NCBI GenBank assembly: GCA_008638375.1
Contig: CM018050.1
Coordinates: 24,850,216 to 24,914,215, forward strand
Length of the DNA: 64,000 nt
Direction of reading: 5' to 3'
Source of the DNA: Nyssa sinensis
Lineage: Eukaryota; Streptophyta; Magnoliopsida; Cornales; Nyssaceae
Part shown: positions 13,061-24,311 of the stretch, piece after piece
How the letters are laid out: the number at the start of each line of letters is the position of its first letter
Numbering within the stretch: the stretch's first letter is position 1
Program-made: the position numbers and the translations under genes
The notes under the pieces: model-generated
The model's input: only the letters and a program-made list of their open reading frames with translations
Told to the model about the DNA's origin: nothing
Databases searched by the model: none

Positions 13061-13063
13061 TAA

Positions 13064-13080
13064 TGGTATCAGGGCTCTAG
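13064..13080 (+). promoter_or_regulatory. Primer-binding site (initiator-Met tRNA type)
   Basis: TGGTATCAGGGCTCTAG starts three bases after the LTR end. It matches the TGGTATCAGAGC primer-binding site used by most plant LTR retrotransposons with one change in the first twelve bases. This fixes the element as plus-strand. Confidence 0.8.
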
Positions 13081-13560
13081 ATTTAGAACATTTAGGGACA
13101 ACGGGATTAGGTAACACTACGACACTTGAATAAAGTTTAAAAATATAAGTTTCAAAGATTTCTTACTTTTAATTGTGGTATGCTTGGAAATGTGAAGTAT
13201 AATATGTGTTGATGCGAGCATGCTTGATATAGTGACTTTTTATATGATTGATGTATCATTATAAGTTGTTTGAGTGTCGATGTGAACATTGACTTAAGTG
13301 CTTGATGTGACAATACTTGAAGTATTAAATTACTAGATGTTTGAGACATTATTGGAAATTATTTAAGTGTTAGTATGAGCATTGACTTGAACACGTGGTG
13401 CAATGTATAAATAAATTGAATGTTTATATGTACTTCTGTTAATGTGCATGGGGTTATTTGATACATTATTTGTGACATGAGAATCAAAGGGGGGGGGGGG
13501 AAGACATTTTTAAGGATTTATAATGTTCAAATATTGTCTTTCTTATCTATTGATATAAGA

Positions 13561-14330
13561 TGCCACCGATAGTGAGAGGTAGAGGTTAAGGTCGAGGTAG
13601 AGGGAGAGTGCTTACACCCGAGCCTCCACCATCGTCACCTCAGTCATAGCTTGTTCCGACTGTTCATATAGATGGAGCTGAGATTACACGTGACATGATG
13701 GACTTTATGAGATAATTCTAATAGGTTAATAGGGATATGGCACAGTCACATCCCCAAGGTGGCAATAGTAGGGCCACAATAGCCATGAGAGTGCTCTAGC
13801 GGCTTAATCCTTCCAAGTTTAGGGGAGAGCCCAACCTACTAGCAACTAATTATTGGATCTAGACCATCACTAGACTTCCTGACATAGTTCAGATTGATAA
13901 AGATGATCTTTGAATCAATTTTGCAATGGTCTTGTTTGAGGGCGAAGCCATAGACTGGTGAGATGTAGTTAGGCCTTTTATGGCTATGTCTTGGGAGGTG
14001 TTCACAGTTTCCTTTCTCGAGAAGTACTTTCCCACAGTTGCCAAAGATGCGATGCACTAGGAGTTACTTTACTTGTACTAGGGTGACATGATTGTGCCTT
14101 AGTATAAGTCTCGATTTTTTGTATCTTCTCGATATACACCAGGTGTGGTCACGGATGAGACTGATAGGTTACGCACTTTTAAGTTCGGACTTAAGCCTAC
14201 TACCAGGATCAAGATAGTACTACTCAAGTTGTCAGTGTATTCTGAGTTGGTAGAGCAAGCCTTGATGATTGAGGTAGATGTAGAGGATTTTAGGAGGATT
14301 CAAAAGGTTTGATATCTGTTGAGAAACATT
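13561..14330 (+). pseudogene. Ty3/gypsy gag (capsid) pseudogene
   Basis: The reading begins M-P-P-I-V-R-G-R-G and continues with Gly/Arg-rich text, the usual amino end of Tekay/Del-type Gag. Further on come the retrotransposon-gag features G-E-P-N-L-L-A-T-N-Y-W, a G-E-A-I-D-W block, F-L-E-K-Y-F-P and R-L-R-T-F-K-F-G-L-K-P. These stay mostly in one frame but are broken by at least six stops. Gag packages the element RNA in cytoplasmic particles; this copy cannot. Confidence 0.7.
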
Positions 14331-14454
14331 AGTGCTTATCTTGAGAGGTGAGATAAGAAGAGGCACAAAGAGGGAGCCGTTCAATCTTAGGCACCGACCT
14401 AGTTATTTGCATGATCAACACCTTCTACTTCCCACATGCTAGGGAAGCATTCCC

Positions 14455-14515
14455 AAGGAGAGATGATTTGTTTTTCATGTCAGCAACCATGGCAAGATAG
14501 GTCAGACTACCCACA
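14455..14515 (+). pseudogene. Gag zinc knuckle, degenerate
   Basis: The reading C-F-S-C-Q-Q-P-W-Q-D-R-S-D-Y occupies the place of a CCHC knuckle between Gag and protease. The first two cysteines remain, while the glycine-histidine and last cysteine have been replaced. It is in order with the gag above and the protease below. Confidence 0.6.
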
Positions 14516-14939
14516 GAAGGGACATACTCAGTTAAAGGTAAGGGGGCAAGCACCGAGCAGAGGCCATGGACACTCTCGATGTGAGGGTCAGTCATAAGGG
14601 AATGGTAGGACCCCCAACTGTTTTCAATATGGTTACGTGAGACACTTTTCCCAATAGTAAACAATTTCACAGGTAGTTGAGGCTTCCTTATTATATTAGC
14701 AGCCTTACTTTTCATATATTATCCCGCCTAGCTAGAGTTTTCGTCCACCACTTCCACCAGTATCGACTTTTTCAGCATAGAGTTTTGGGCCAACTCTAGG
14801 ACCTTCTTCATTGGTAATCTGGCCACAAGCTTCCCAGTAGGGAGCAAGACCACAGAGTTATTCATAAGCTCCTATTAATTGGAGGTTATTTGCAGTTACT
14901 ACAACTGAATCATCTATTAGCCTATCTGTTGTTCGAGGT

Positions 14940-15370
14940 ACTCTTTTATTTTTTAATTCATGGGATAATGTTTTGATTGACATGGGTACTTCACACTTCT
15001 TCATTTCATCATCATTTGCTCTTACATTGGGACTAGAGGTGGATATTTTAGACTGTCCTTTCTGAGTAAAAACTCCAGTTGGAGGAAAGGTTACACTTGA
15101 AAGGATTTGTCGCTCATGTGAGATTAAGATAGCGGATCATCATTTTGTCCTTGATTTCATCGGGCTATATATGGTGAGATTTGGCCTTATCATAGGTATG
15201 GATTGGCTATCCACTTACCGATCAACCATCAATTGTTATCGACGGAGGGTGACTATTTGTACTTTCGAGGGATATTTCTTTTGCTTCTTGGATGATAGAA
15301 GTGACCTAATTACTCTACATCATTTGAACTCACATGATCTGAGCGAGCTTAGTTGTATGTTTAGCAGTTA
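14940..15370 (+). pseudogene. Ty3/gypsy aspartic protease region
   Basis: V-L-I-D-M-G-T-S-H-F-F-I-S-S marks the protease active site; the canonical D-[ST]-G is D-M-G here, so the catalytic motif is damaged. Downstream at 15171-15371 lies F-G-L-I-I-G-M-D-W-L-S, the conserved protease C-terminal flap in chromoviruses, followed by N-C-Y-R-R-R-V-T. Stops lie between the two parts. The order LTR, PBS, gag, knuckle, protease is the standard one. Confidence 0.75.
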
Positions 15371-15371
15371 A

Positions 15372-15566
15372 GTGTTAAAGGATGGTAGTAGCATTCGGGA
15401 GAGACTACTACTAGTGGAACATGACTTTTCTGATGTGTTTCTAGAGGATTTATTTAAGGTACCACTGCCCAGAGAGATCGAGTTCTCCATTAATCTTTTA
15501 CCGGGCACCGCGTCTATTTCTATGGCACATTACTGCATTTCATATACGGAGCTGACTTTTCGGTGA
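15372..15566 (+). pseudogene. Start of Ty3/gypsy reverse transcriptase, truncated
   Basis: The frame carries D-F-S-D-V-F-L-E-D-L and L-P-R-E-I-E-F-S-I-N-L-L-P-G-T, the well-conserved linker into chromovirus RT, then stops before the catalytic fingers. Homology ends at about 15566 and an unrelated repeat begins. No YxDD box, RNase H or integrase follows, so the element is truncated, not just decayed. Confidence 0.75.
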
Positions 15567-15579
15567 GGGCATTTTTCTC

Positions 15580-16341
15580 TACTTCCATTAGCCAAATCGA
15601 TCCCTATCTTGTCATAGATCATTCATGACATGAAGATGAATCTATATATAGAAGTTTTGTGGGCCAAAAACACGTGAATCTCCCTCGGTGGAGACTCTCT
15701 TGATTTTTTCGACGATGGTCAAATTCCTCTCCCGATTTCTATATCTCTTTCATTTTAATTATTTCCATGATCTAGATAATGTTTTAAGAACCTAAAGAGG
15801 CTCACACACCAGCCACACAAGGTTTTATAAAACTTTTGAGAGAACCCGTATCGTTCTCTCTAACCAGTACGAGACACACATCTATATATACAATTTCACA
15901 AATATGCATGGTGATCCGCACTCATAGATATATGTGTAAGCATCCTATATGGAGTCTAGTAGGAGTCAAAAGGTCCCTACCTGAAGTTCTTTATAGGGAG
16001 AGAAACTTTCAGTTAAAGAGAGAGAGAGAGAGAGAGAGCTTGAAGCTCTTTAATGACTGTCACCCTCTTCTAGTCTCTAGTTTAGCCTCTTCACTCTCCT
16101 TCATTTCTCTTGCTTCTTCTATTTTCCTTTTGATTTTTCCTCATGGTGTGTCACTGTGTGTGTCTCACACACACATATGCACACCCGAATACATACACAC
16201 AGCTACACACATCTCATACGCTCACATCTCTTCTCTCATGGCTATAACAACCTTCCATACCTACATAGAAACACACACACATACACTTATATGTCTATAC
16301 ATATGCACACCTATACACACTCTTCATTTCGATTAGGAGAG

Positions 16342-16380
<39 letters not shown>

Positions 16381-16994
16381 AGAGATAGAGACAGAGAGAA
16401 AGATACGTGAGAAAGGGAAGAAAATCAGAAAAATAGAAGGTTGGGGGATGGCCTTGTAAGGCTTTGGTCCTCTCAATGTCCCATCCCACCTTTTTATTTT
16501 ACTTACAATGCACCCTACTTGTACACAAACTTTTCCAACATAGGATTACTTGATACCAATAAGACACATGTCCTTGTCTTGAAAATCCTAACCAAGCTTC
16601 TTGAGTAAGCTTTGCACAGTTCCCAATATACCATGTGGCCAATTAGCCAACTACACATGCACACTAGCATGAACATGAATTGTCTCAAAATTGCATCGAA
16701 ATTAGCACCCTAGCTAATCTTGATGTTCTTATTACAAATACGTTGTCCATTCCTTCAAATTAAATCATTTGAATTTTCATACTTATCTGCATCCTATAAA
16801 TGACTGTGTAGTCTCATGACTCACACTAATCTCAAATAAATGATCAAAAATTCAATTCAATCTTACAATGTTATACTGGTGGTTTACTAGTTGATTTCAT
16901 AATTATTCTGACACATCATCAATGAATTACTTATTTGACATTGGTCAATGCTAGAAATTTACCAAATTGCCCTTTATGATTTTTTGAATCCTGA
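15580..16994. repeat. Repeat block A, copy 1, microsatellite-rich
   Basis: This stretch has GA-rich tracts (16020-16038, 16349-16374), CA/TA-rich text (16160-16320) and a block at 16630-16750 (GTGGCCAATTAGCCAACTA...GCACACTAGC) that recurs at 43186-43300. The order of parts also matches 42413-43310, so these are two copies of one repeat. In both places it follows the broken end of a gypsy pol region. Open frames here are translations of microsatellite and are not genes. Confidence 0.5.
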
Positions 16995-17640
16995 CAACTA
17001 AACTCAAGTAGATTGCATTCTTTCAACCATTAGATTAACATCAAAATTAAAGTCAACTATTTATCTTGAATGCATCTCACATATGGTAGAACAAACTAAG
17101 ACTGAATTCATGTAATAATCATAACTCATTAGAGTTATAATATTGTGAGCCTATATATACATATGAATAACTAAGCATCTAACTAGAGTCTGTCAGTAAT
17201 TCCTTACATCAATTTTCCTTAAGCTATTACCCAAACTCTAGTTAGATGCTTAGTCAATTTTCCGAAGCATGTCTTCTCTTAAGATATTGAGACATCTCCA
17301 TCTACTCCTCTACAGGTTCCATTTATGCTTAGTGTCTTTCCATTCATAACTTATCATCTGAGTCCTATATGCCTTTTGAGCATAACTAAGAAATTTGTGG
17401 GTGAGTAGAGTGAGCTAACTTAAGCTCTATGAGTAACTTAGGTGCCCTCTCATGGGTTTTTAAAATTCAGACAAAATATTTACATGGATAGCACTAAAAA
17501 TAATTTAAGTTATTGGATTTTATAACAAACTTATACAAAAGTCTTTGTAGAACAGTTCTTTCAAAACATGCTACTAAGTTTAATAAAAAATAGATCAAGT
17601 CAAAACAAAGCATAACAAATCGAATCAAGGCTGAACATAT
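16995..17640 (+). repeat. Left arm of long inverted repeat
   Basis: This arm is matched in reverse complement by 18457-19084. Matching landmarks in order are ACTCAAGTAGATTGCATTC, TTCATGTAATAATCAT, TTATATGCC-type and GAGCATAA, GCTAACTTA, ACTTATACAAA and GATCAAGTCAAAACAAAGCA. Divergence is moderate, with small indels. No coding sequence lies in the arm. It may be an LTR or leader segment duplicated head-to-head. Confidence 0.75.
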
Positions 17641-17652
17641 TAGAATAGAAAT

Positions 17653-18045
17653 GCAGACAAGCTTTAAATAATCATATAGAATAATTTATGCCATTATGAC
17701 AATTAAATATAATAGACAAGGCATAACACATCAGAACAGATCCAATTTATCAGCTAAGAGATCCCTGACAAGGTATATAGGAATCAATTAGATAGTAGAA
17801 TATGAGATGTGATTTAATTGGCCAGTCACAGACTTTACATACAGATAGGGTGGGGTTTAGGTCATGAAAGAAGTGGTATCAGATCAAAGTAGAATTGCAA
17901 GTAAAGCTTTAAATAATCATACAGAATGAGTTATGCCAACATGACAGCTAAACAAAATAAACAAATCAGAACATATCATAATGAAATCTACCATCTAAGA
18001 GACCCTTGAAGAGGCATGTAGGAATCAATCAAATAAAAAATATGG
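17653..18045 (+). repeat. Direct duplication in the inverted-repeat spacer
   Basis: Two copies (about 17653-17806 and 17897-18045) share GCTTTAAATAATCATA near their starts and a TAGGAATCAAT-containing end, with a period near 245 bp. They lie between the arms of the inverted repeat. No protein is encoded. Confidence 0.6.
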
Positions 18046-18456
18046 CTTCTAAAGAAGCATGATAAATCTTTTAAATCATGTACAAGATTCAGAACAACTA
18101 CATTTTTAGAGTCATGTAGACCCCTACCTTAGATGTAGGATGTTGTAGCCTATGCCTTTAGGGGGTACCTCCCATTTTGTTAAATGTTCACCTAGACTCC
18201 TAGACAAAATTACAAAATATATTTGCAAAACTAATTACTTTAGCTATCCATGCTTTCAAAATAGATACAGAGTCCAATGTTAAATGACGTATTCAAATAT
18301 AAAATAAATTTTTTAAAACCAATCATAAATACTTAACAAGATTACATTTGATCATAATGAAGCAGTTTAACAAAAATGCACTAGATAAGAGTAACACCAA
18401 TTCAAGGTATAAGGTAACTCCCGATTATCTAAAGTTTTTTTTGCAATTTTTTTATA

Positions 18457-19084
18457 ATTTGTTCAACTTCGATCCGATTTGTTCTGCTTTGTTTTGACTT
18501 GATCTTTTCTATTTTATAAACTTATTAGTACATTTTGAAAGAATTGTTATGTAAAGATTTTTGTATAAGTCTATTATATATGCTAGTAACTTAATTTCTT
18601 TTCAATGTTATTAATGTAAATGTTTTGTTTGGGTTTTGAAAACCCAAGACAAGGCACCTAAGTTGCTTACAAAGTTTAAGTTAGCTTACTACAACTACTT
18701 ATAAAATTTTTAATTATGCTCAGGAGGCATATAAGACTCAGATGATGATAATCTATGAATAGGAAAGATTCTAAGCTAGATAGAACATGTAGAGGTGTAG
18801 TATAGCTATATTCTAGTGTCTAAAGAATGACATGCCAAAATTTAGGTGATAACTTAGAGCGAGTTAATGTAAGGAATGACTACCAAACTTCTAGTTAATT
18901 GTTTAGCCATTCATGTGTATGTATGGTCTCACAGTATTGTAACTCTAATCAGTCATAATTATTACATGAATTTTGTTTTAGTTTTGCTTTTTCAAATGTG
19001 AGTTGCATTCAAAGAAACTACCCGATTTTAATTTTACTGCTAATTTAATGGTTAAAAGAATGCAATCTACTTGGGTTTAGTTTT
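18457..19084 (-). repeat. Right arm of long inverted repeat
   Basis: This is the reverse-complement partner of 16995-17640, separated by about 0.8 kb. It ends at 19084, just before the minus-strand gag remnant, so it may be the 3' flank of that element. Transcripts through both arms could fold into a long hairpin; that is inference. Confidence 0.75.
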
Positions 19085-19089
19085 GAATG

Positions 19090-20480
19090 GCCTCTATGAT
19101 TGGTGTGGTCATGTTACCTTTGAGGTTGTCTCTATTGTCGATCATCTGGTCTCTAACCTTCTTGTGTGAATTCATGGATCTTTCCTATTCAAATTAAGTT
19201 TTTTATTTCTTGCTTCAAAACACGACACTCATCAGTAGTATGGCCATGATCCTTGTGGAACTCACAGTACCTCATTTTATTCTTCCTTTTTGGGTCTCCT
19301 CTAAGGCAATCTGACAATCTAAAATCTTCTTTAGACTAGATTTGATAGAGAATGTGCCTTAATGGGGCATTCAGAACGGTGTAAATATTTTTCTTCTTGG
19401 TAGAGGAGCTGGATTGTTCCTTCCATTCTAGCTTTTTTGGGTTCCAATGTCTCTTCATCTCATCTTTTAGAGATTTTGGAGGGATCTGTTCTTCTCTTTG
19501 GTTCTATTCTTTGGCATTTCTAAAAGAGCTTCTAACGTCTTTAAGAGTAATGTATCTTTGTGATTTTAAAAGCAGTTTTGACATACTCATAAGAGGACTC
19601 TTTGTAAGTGAGTTCTTAAACCTTATAGGCGTCAGGCCAATAGTCATAACTGCTATAGTAAATCTTTCTTTGCACCCTTCTACTGAGGTCAGTTTCAAGC
19701 TGAACTTACTAATGAAATCTATCAAGGTTTTGCCTCTGGATTGTCTTATTGTTAAAAGGAACTTAGGCCTATTTCTTAGCCTTCTACTTGTGATGAAACG
19801 ATTTATAAGCTTATAACTTGGTCTTTGAATGTCGAGATTGAGTTTAGTGAGAGGCGCTGGAATTACTCCAGAGCTACGCTTTTAAAATTGGTCATAAAAA
19901 ATGACATATAAGTACGTCAATGCCGCCATGAAGGACCATTGTATGATGAAAGTGTGAAAAGTAATCAACAGGGCCTATGCTCCCATCACACACCTTAAAT
20001 TTGGGGAAGATAAACTTTTTGGGACACTTTTCTACATAACTTCCAGGGGGAAAAGAGTCTCAAGCATATTGAATGGTGAGTATAAGTGTTGATTGTCAAA
20101 CTATTGAGGTGCCTTCCCTTTGAAAACTCCTTGAGACTCTGCTTCCCTTTCCACACTCTGTTGAGTCAGCTAGAGTGATGTTGGGAATGAGACAAATGGA
20201 CGGAAGGATCCCCTTGAGCCCTTTGAGTTTGTTCTTGATTATTATTATTAACTACATCCTCGGCCTATAAAGGATAGGGAAAAGGGATTTCTATGCGTTG
20301 TTGATGCTATTGATCTAAGGCTGCTTGAACTAAACTAGGAGCTGCTCATTTTGAATTGGTGGTTGCTAGTTTTGGGCTAGTGGTTGTGGCTGGTTTTGCC
20401 CTAGATTGGCCACTGTCTAGTTCGACGTCTCGATCTTTCGAGCAAAGAATTCTATCCCTCTATCTGGAATAACTGAAACA
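19090..20480 (-). pseudogene. Tat-type Ty3/gypsy gag pseudogene
   Basis: Read on the minus strand, the region begins with a degenerate retrotransposon-gag domain (P-K-F-K-V-C-D-G-S near 20000, then Y-F-S-H-F-H-H-T-M and S-F-H-H-K). It reaches F-I-S-K-F-S-L-K-L-T (19690-19720) and ends with C-E-F-H-K-D-H-G-H-T-T-D-E-C at about 19230-19275. The CxxHxxxGHxTxxC form is the Gag zinc motif of Tat/Athila-type elements. Several stops and frame changes break the frame. No protease or polymerase follows on the minus strand, where the inverted-repeat arm begins instead. Confidence 0.7.
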
Positions 20481-20793
20481 AGTTATTGATTATTGGTACA
20501 ACTTTTAGTGTGCATTTGTTGTGGCGGTGGTTGATTCCTCTATCTAGGATGGAGTTTTAGAGCCATTGGTATCTTATAATTTAAGATAGGAAACAAACGT
20601 GTTATGGTCAATTTTTAGCTAATAGGATCAATGGTTGAACCTCTGATCAATAACTTGCAAAATAGATTGGTTAAAAGATAACCTAAGAGCTAGAGCCTAG
20701 TAAAAAACTTTCTGATGGCTAAGTTAGTGGAGTTTTTAAGAGAGATTAGAACTGTAATTTAGGCCAAATATTTTGGTGTACCTTGAGAAGCAA
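20481..20793. other. Spacer before the solo LTR
   Basis: No gene is seen. It may be the 5' leader of the minus-strand gag remnant. AGCAA at 20789-20793 is the left target-site duplication of the solo LTR that follows. Confidence 0.3.
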
Positions 20794-21394
20794 TGTCACG
20801 ACCCAGAACCCGACCTATGCGGATTAGGGGCTCGTGATTGGCCACCGAGGCCTTTCTCAATGATCACAATACTTTTCTAATTACCATTTACGCAGCGGAA
20901 TAAAATTTTCTTCTTTACATCCATAAAATAAGCTACACAACTTAATCAGTCGATTTAAAATACCATCACTGAATATCATAGTTTCCAAGTCAAAGAGTAG
21001 CATAACATTACACAACTTTAATACATAAGATCCCAAAATGTCTAGTCTATCTTCGGTTAAGGACTTATAAAAAAGAACTCGCTTTATCACTTAAGCACTT
21101 ATCCTGCATCACCTGAAAGCAAGTTTGTCTAGTCCTCACCTAAAAACATGGTAAATATCTATAATGAGCTCGACAGCTCAGTGAGTATTTCATAACATGC
21201 TAAGGGTTTCAAAACTACTATGTAGTACATTTTAAAATGTCTATACTCATATGGAATTAAAATACATCATATCAAGTACAACAAATCAGAGAATAGTACC
21301 AAAGTCATTTTTAATAAATATCAGTTCAATCACAGTCGTAAATCAAAATAGATAACATAGCATAATAATAATAATGATCCAATAACATAGTTTG

Positions 21395-21550
21395 ATAATG
21401 ATGATTAGTATTATAATTCGAACATGGTTCAAAGTCATTTTCAATATCAATAGTCATAGTCAAATCAACATCATAATCTAATATTGTAACTCGATCATAG
21501 TTACGGTTCAAAGTCGTTTTCAATATCAATAGTCATAGTCAAATCAACTC
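21395..21550. repeat. Tandem repeat of about 80 bp inside the solo LTR
   Basis: The segment TTCAAAGTC[AG]TTTTCAATATCAATAGTCATAGTC occurs twice, at about 21429 and 21509. The surrounding 21340-21650 is built from shorter ATAGTTCAATAAC-like words. No coding potential. Confidence 0.6.
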
Positions 21551-21708
21551 CATAGTTCAGTAACATAGTTCAATAACAATTTCATAGTTTGATAATCAAA
21601 ATCTTAGTTCAATAGTTCTCAATTCGATGATTCAAGGTTCAATAATAGTTCACATTAGATATTCATAAAAGTTCAAATCATTAAAATTTTCCTTTTATGG
21701 CCAGCAAA

Positions 21709-21950
21709 TTAGAACCTCGCTAACTAAGATCAAATTCGATAATACCACCAATATACCCCGTGGTTAGGGTTCAATAAGGTCATAATCTATTCAATAATGA
21801 CCAATCAAAAAAGATTCTATAGCCAGCAAATTAGAACCTCGCTGACTGAGATCAAAACTCAATAATACCATTAATATACCTTGTGGTTAGGGTTCAATAA
21901 AGTCACAATTTATTCAATAATGACCAATCATAGAAGGGTGTTCCATTCAA
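21709..21950. repeat. Tandem duplication of about 121 bp inside the solo LTR
   Basis: Two adjacent copies begin GCCAGCAAATTAGAACCTCGCT and end with AATAATGACCAATCA. They differ by scattered substitutions. Confidence 0.75.
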
Positions 21951-22862
21951 AATATCAAAATCATATCCAAAATCAATAATATCAATAACGATCTCAATTA
22001 TTCATACAAGAGTTTCATATTTAGCCTTTAGTCAAAATAGTTCAAAGATTAGTGAAAAAAACTATATAGTGTTATGAGTATTTTACAAAACATTTTTTTG
22101 AATCAGAGGGAAGACAGTATAGATATCAATAAGTTATTCAAAATAATATCAATGGAAGGCGTCTATTTTCAAGTCATAAAAGGTTGATATTTATATCTAT
22201 AATGAAAATCCACTTCAACATGGTATGAAAAACTCACCTGAAGTCCCAAAATCAAATTCCAAAAATCCTTCCTTAACAAGGGTCCCTATAATCACAATTC
22301 AAGATCTTTTTACTTTCTTATTCAAAGTATCATATAATTTAACTATCAATTTAGAGCTCTTTCTATTCCAATTACCCTCTTCCTATAGCTTCATTTAGTC
22401 TTAGGGACGCGTTGGTCATTTTTTAGTTTATTACCGAGTCTTATTTTCCCTAAAAAGATGTCACCGTTAGGTTCAAAGTGTCGAAGATAATTGGTTTAAA
22501 CTTTTCTAGATCTAAATTTGCGTATCCATAGTTTATTTTAAGCCTAGGGGCGATTTTATAGTTTTGTACTTTTACGTGTCATTTTTTGGCACATCGTTTG
22601 CTAAAATGGACTCTACCGTTGAGTTTGAATTGTCCAAAATAGACTACCTTTTACATTCAAATGGCCTTGGGTATCATTAGGGGTAAAGTGGTAATTTTAC
22701 ATCTTATGATGGGACCACCCTAGAGTCCCCGGATGTCCAATCTGACATTTTCATTGTGTTTGAAATGCCCCAAAACATTAGATTACACTATCTTTTTATT
22801 TTATTCGGACAATGGGACTATTATACCAATATAAATGAATTAAATTTATTTAATTCCTTTAT

Positions 22863-22866
<4 letters not shown>

Positions 22867-22896
<30 letters not shown>
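22867..22896. repeat. (TA)n microsatellite in the LTR
   Basis: About fifteen TA units sit next to a tRNA-like segment. The same pairing, tRNA-like segment then (TA)n, is split by the viral insertion in the sibling LTR at 52396-62380. Confidence 0.85.
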
Positions 22897-22898
<2 letters not shown>

Positions 22899-22913
22899 GG
22901 CTAATAATTTAAC

Positions 22914-22995
22914 CAAGTGCCTCAGTGGCATAGTGGTTAAACAGTTGGGTTTAGGTGCTTTATTCCTATGCAGGTCGTGGGTTCGAGCCACCAAA
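22914..22995 (+). repeat. tRNA-like (SINE-type) segment in the LTR
   Basis: GTGGCATAGTGG (22925-22936) matches the pol III A box and GGTTCGAGCC (22980-22989) the B box, at normal tRNA spacing. A T-run follows at about 23010. It does not fold as a full tRNA with a clear anticodon in my reading, so it is probably a tRNA-derived SINE head or tRNA pseudogene. It is antisense to the LTR. Confidence 0.55.
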
Positions 22996-24017
22996 GCTAC
23001 TGCTTCCATTTTTTTTTTGTTTGAATTTCATAACCAAACGACGGATAAAAACTAAATGGCAGATAAGGGTAGTTATTCGTCGAGACGTCACTATACGCAA
23101 AAAACTCTAGAGATTTTTCTTCCATTTCATGAATTTTAAGGCATCATTGTTCTCTGTTTTCAGTTCTATTCAATTTTTGCAACTTAAAACTCCATTTTAG
23201 CGTTGGTTTCATAGATTGAATCGAGCCATAAAGCTCGTTGTACTCTATCATGGTCGTATCACTCCACTGTTCACGCTTGGTTCTACACCAAAACGCAAGG
23301 AGTTTGGCCTATTATTCTCCTCTTGTCATGGGGTTTCATTCCTTGTTCAAAAATAGTAGGTTTAACGTCCGATTTTTGAGGTTTGGTTCAAGACCCAATG
23401 CCTGTAACTCAGTTTTTGGGGTTGTTCTTTTTGTAAATTTGGTGGCGGACCAACCTTTCTGTGATGCTCATAGGTTCTAGTTTAAGTCCCAACACAAAGA
23501 AATTAGTTTCATGCAAGTCGATTCAGACCGAGTTCCTAAGGTCATCAATGGTGGTTGGTTCAGTTTCTCAACATCTACATAGTAGTTCATAGATACACTC
23601 TAATTGAATAAGGCTGAAGTAAAAAAAATTTTGAATTCTAAAGAGAAAATTTTTACCTTTTCTCTTCAGTTCCTTTCTTTGTTGTAGCCTTGTTCTTCTC
23701 CTCCCTTTTCTCCCTTCTAATCTAATTACAGCATTTCTCGTCCATGCATGCAGAGGTCACCTCCATTTTCTTCTTCTTCTTCTTCTTTCTCACTCTTTCT
23801 CTCTTTAGCTCACTCTCTCTCTCTAACTCACATGCACACACTCACACTCTTTCTGATTTCCTTCTCACTTCACACACGTAACACATATAAATATATCACA
23901 TATATCTTATTTTATTATTTGATTTAGTTGCATGTAATGAAATTGGCTAGTTTGGGAGGTGAAGGGTTCATCATATGTACACATATACATATATGTTGCA
24001 ACATTCTTCACAAAGTG

Positions 24018-24110
24018 TGGGCAGCCCAAGTGGCTAAATTTTTGGGTTTAAATGCTTGTTCATATTTTGGGTCAAGGGTTCAAAACTTAACCACTCCATT
24101 TCTCCCCCCC
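24018..24110 (+). repeat. Second tRNA-like segment in the LTR, diverged
   Basis: AGCCCAAGTGGCTAA (A-box-like) and GGGTTCAAAACTT (B-box-like) are spaced as in the copy at 22914, and a C-run and T-run follow. It is probably a relative of that copy in the same orientation. Confidence 0.4.
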
Positions 24111-24120
24111 CCCTTCTTTT

Positions 24121-24179
24121 TTGTTTTATTTATTTATTTATTTATTTTATGTTACTTTATTTATTTATTTATTTTTATT

Positions 24180-24211
<32 letters not shown>

Positions 24212-24212
24212 C
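24121..24212. repeat. (TTTA)n and (TTA)n microsatellites
   Basis: ATTT/TTTA units from about 24127 to 24189 grade into TTA units to about 24212. Overlapping hydrophobic open frames here are repeat translations. Confidence 0.9.
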
Positions 24213-24311
24213 CCGGTTTAATTTTCATAACTTTTTATTTCGCTACATAAGGTTGCCTGTTTGCTACGTAAGGTTTCTAATTCTAAACACGGGTCGGGGA
24301 GTTACAAGCAA

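Larger units (their letters stand above)
20794..24306 (-). mobile_element. Ty3/gypsy solo LTR, 3.5 kb, perfect TSD
   Basis: The element starts TGTCACGACCC at 20794 and ends GGGTCGGGGAGTTACA at 24306. AGCAA flanks it at 20789-20793 and again at 24307-24311. TG...CA ends, matching terminal text in inverted form and a perfect 5-bp duplication define a complete LTR insertion. No gag or pol lies inside, so it is a solo LTR left by LTR-LTR recombination. The GTGACA end, which abuts the primer-binding site in the sibling at 13060, is at 20794, so the sense strand is minus. It contains local tandem repeats, a (TA)n tract and two tRNA-like segments. Confidence 0.85.

Noticed and set aside
15836..16489. 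Open frames of 64-166 residues
   Set aside because: Made of CA/TA and GA microsatellite translations (T-H-T-H, R-E-R-E), not proteins.
22914..22995. A functional tRNA gene
   Set aside because: A and B boxes fit, but no complete cloverleaf with a clear anticodon and acceptor stem could be drawn, and it lies within an LTR.
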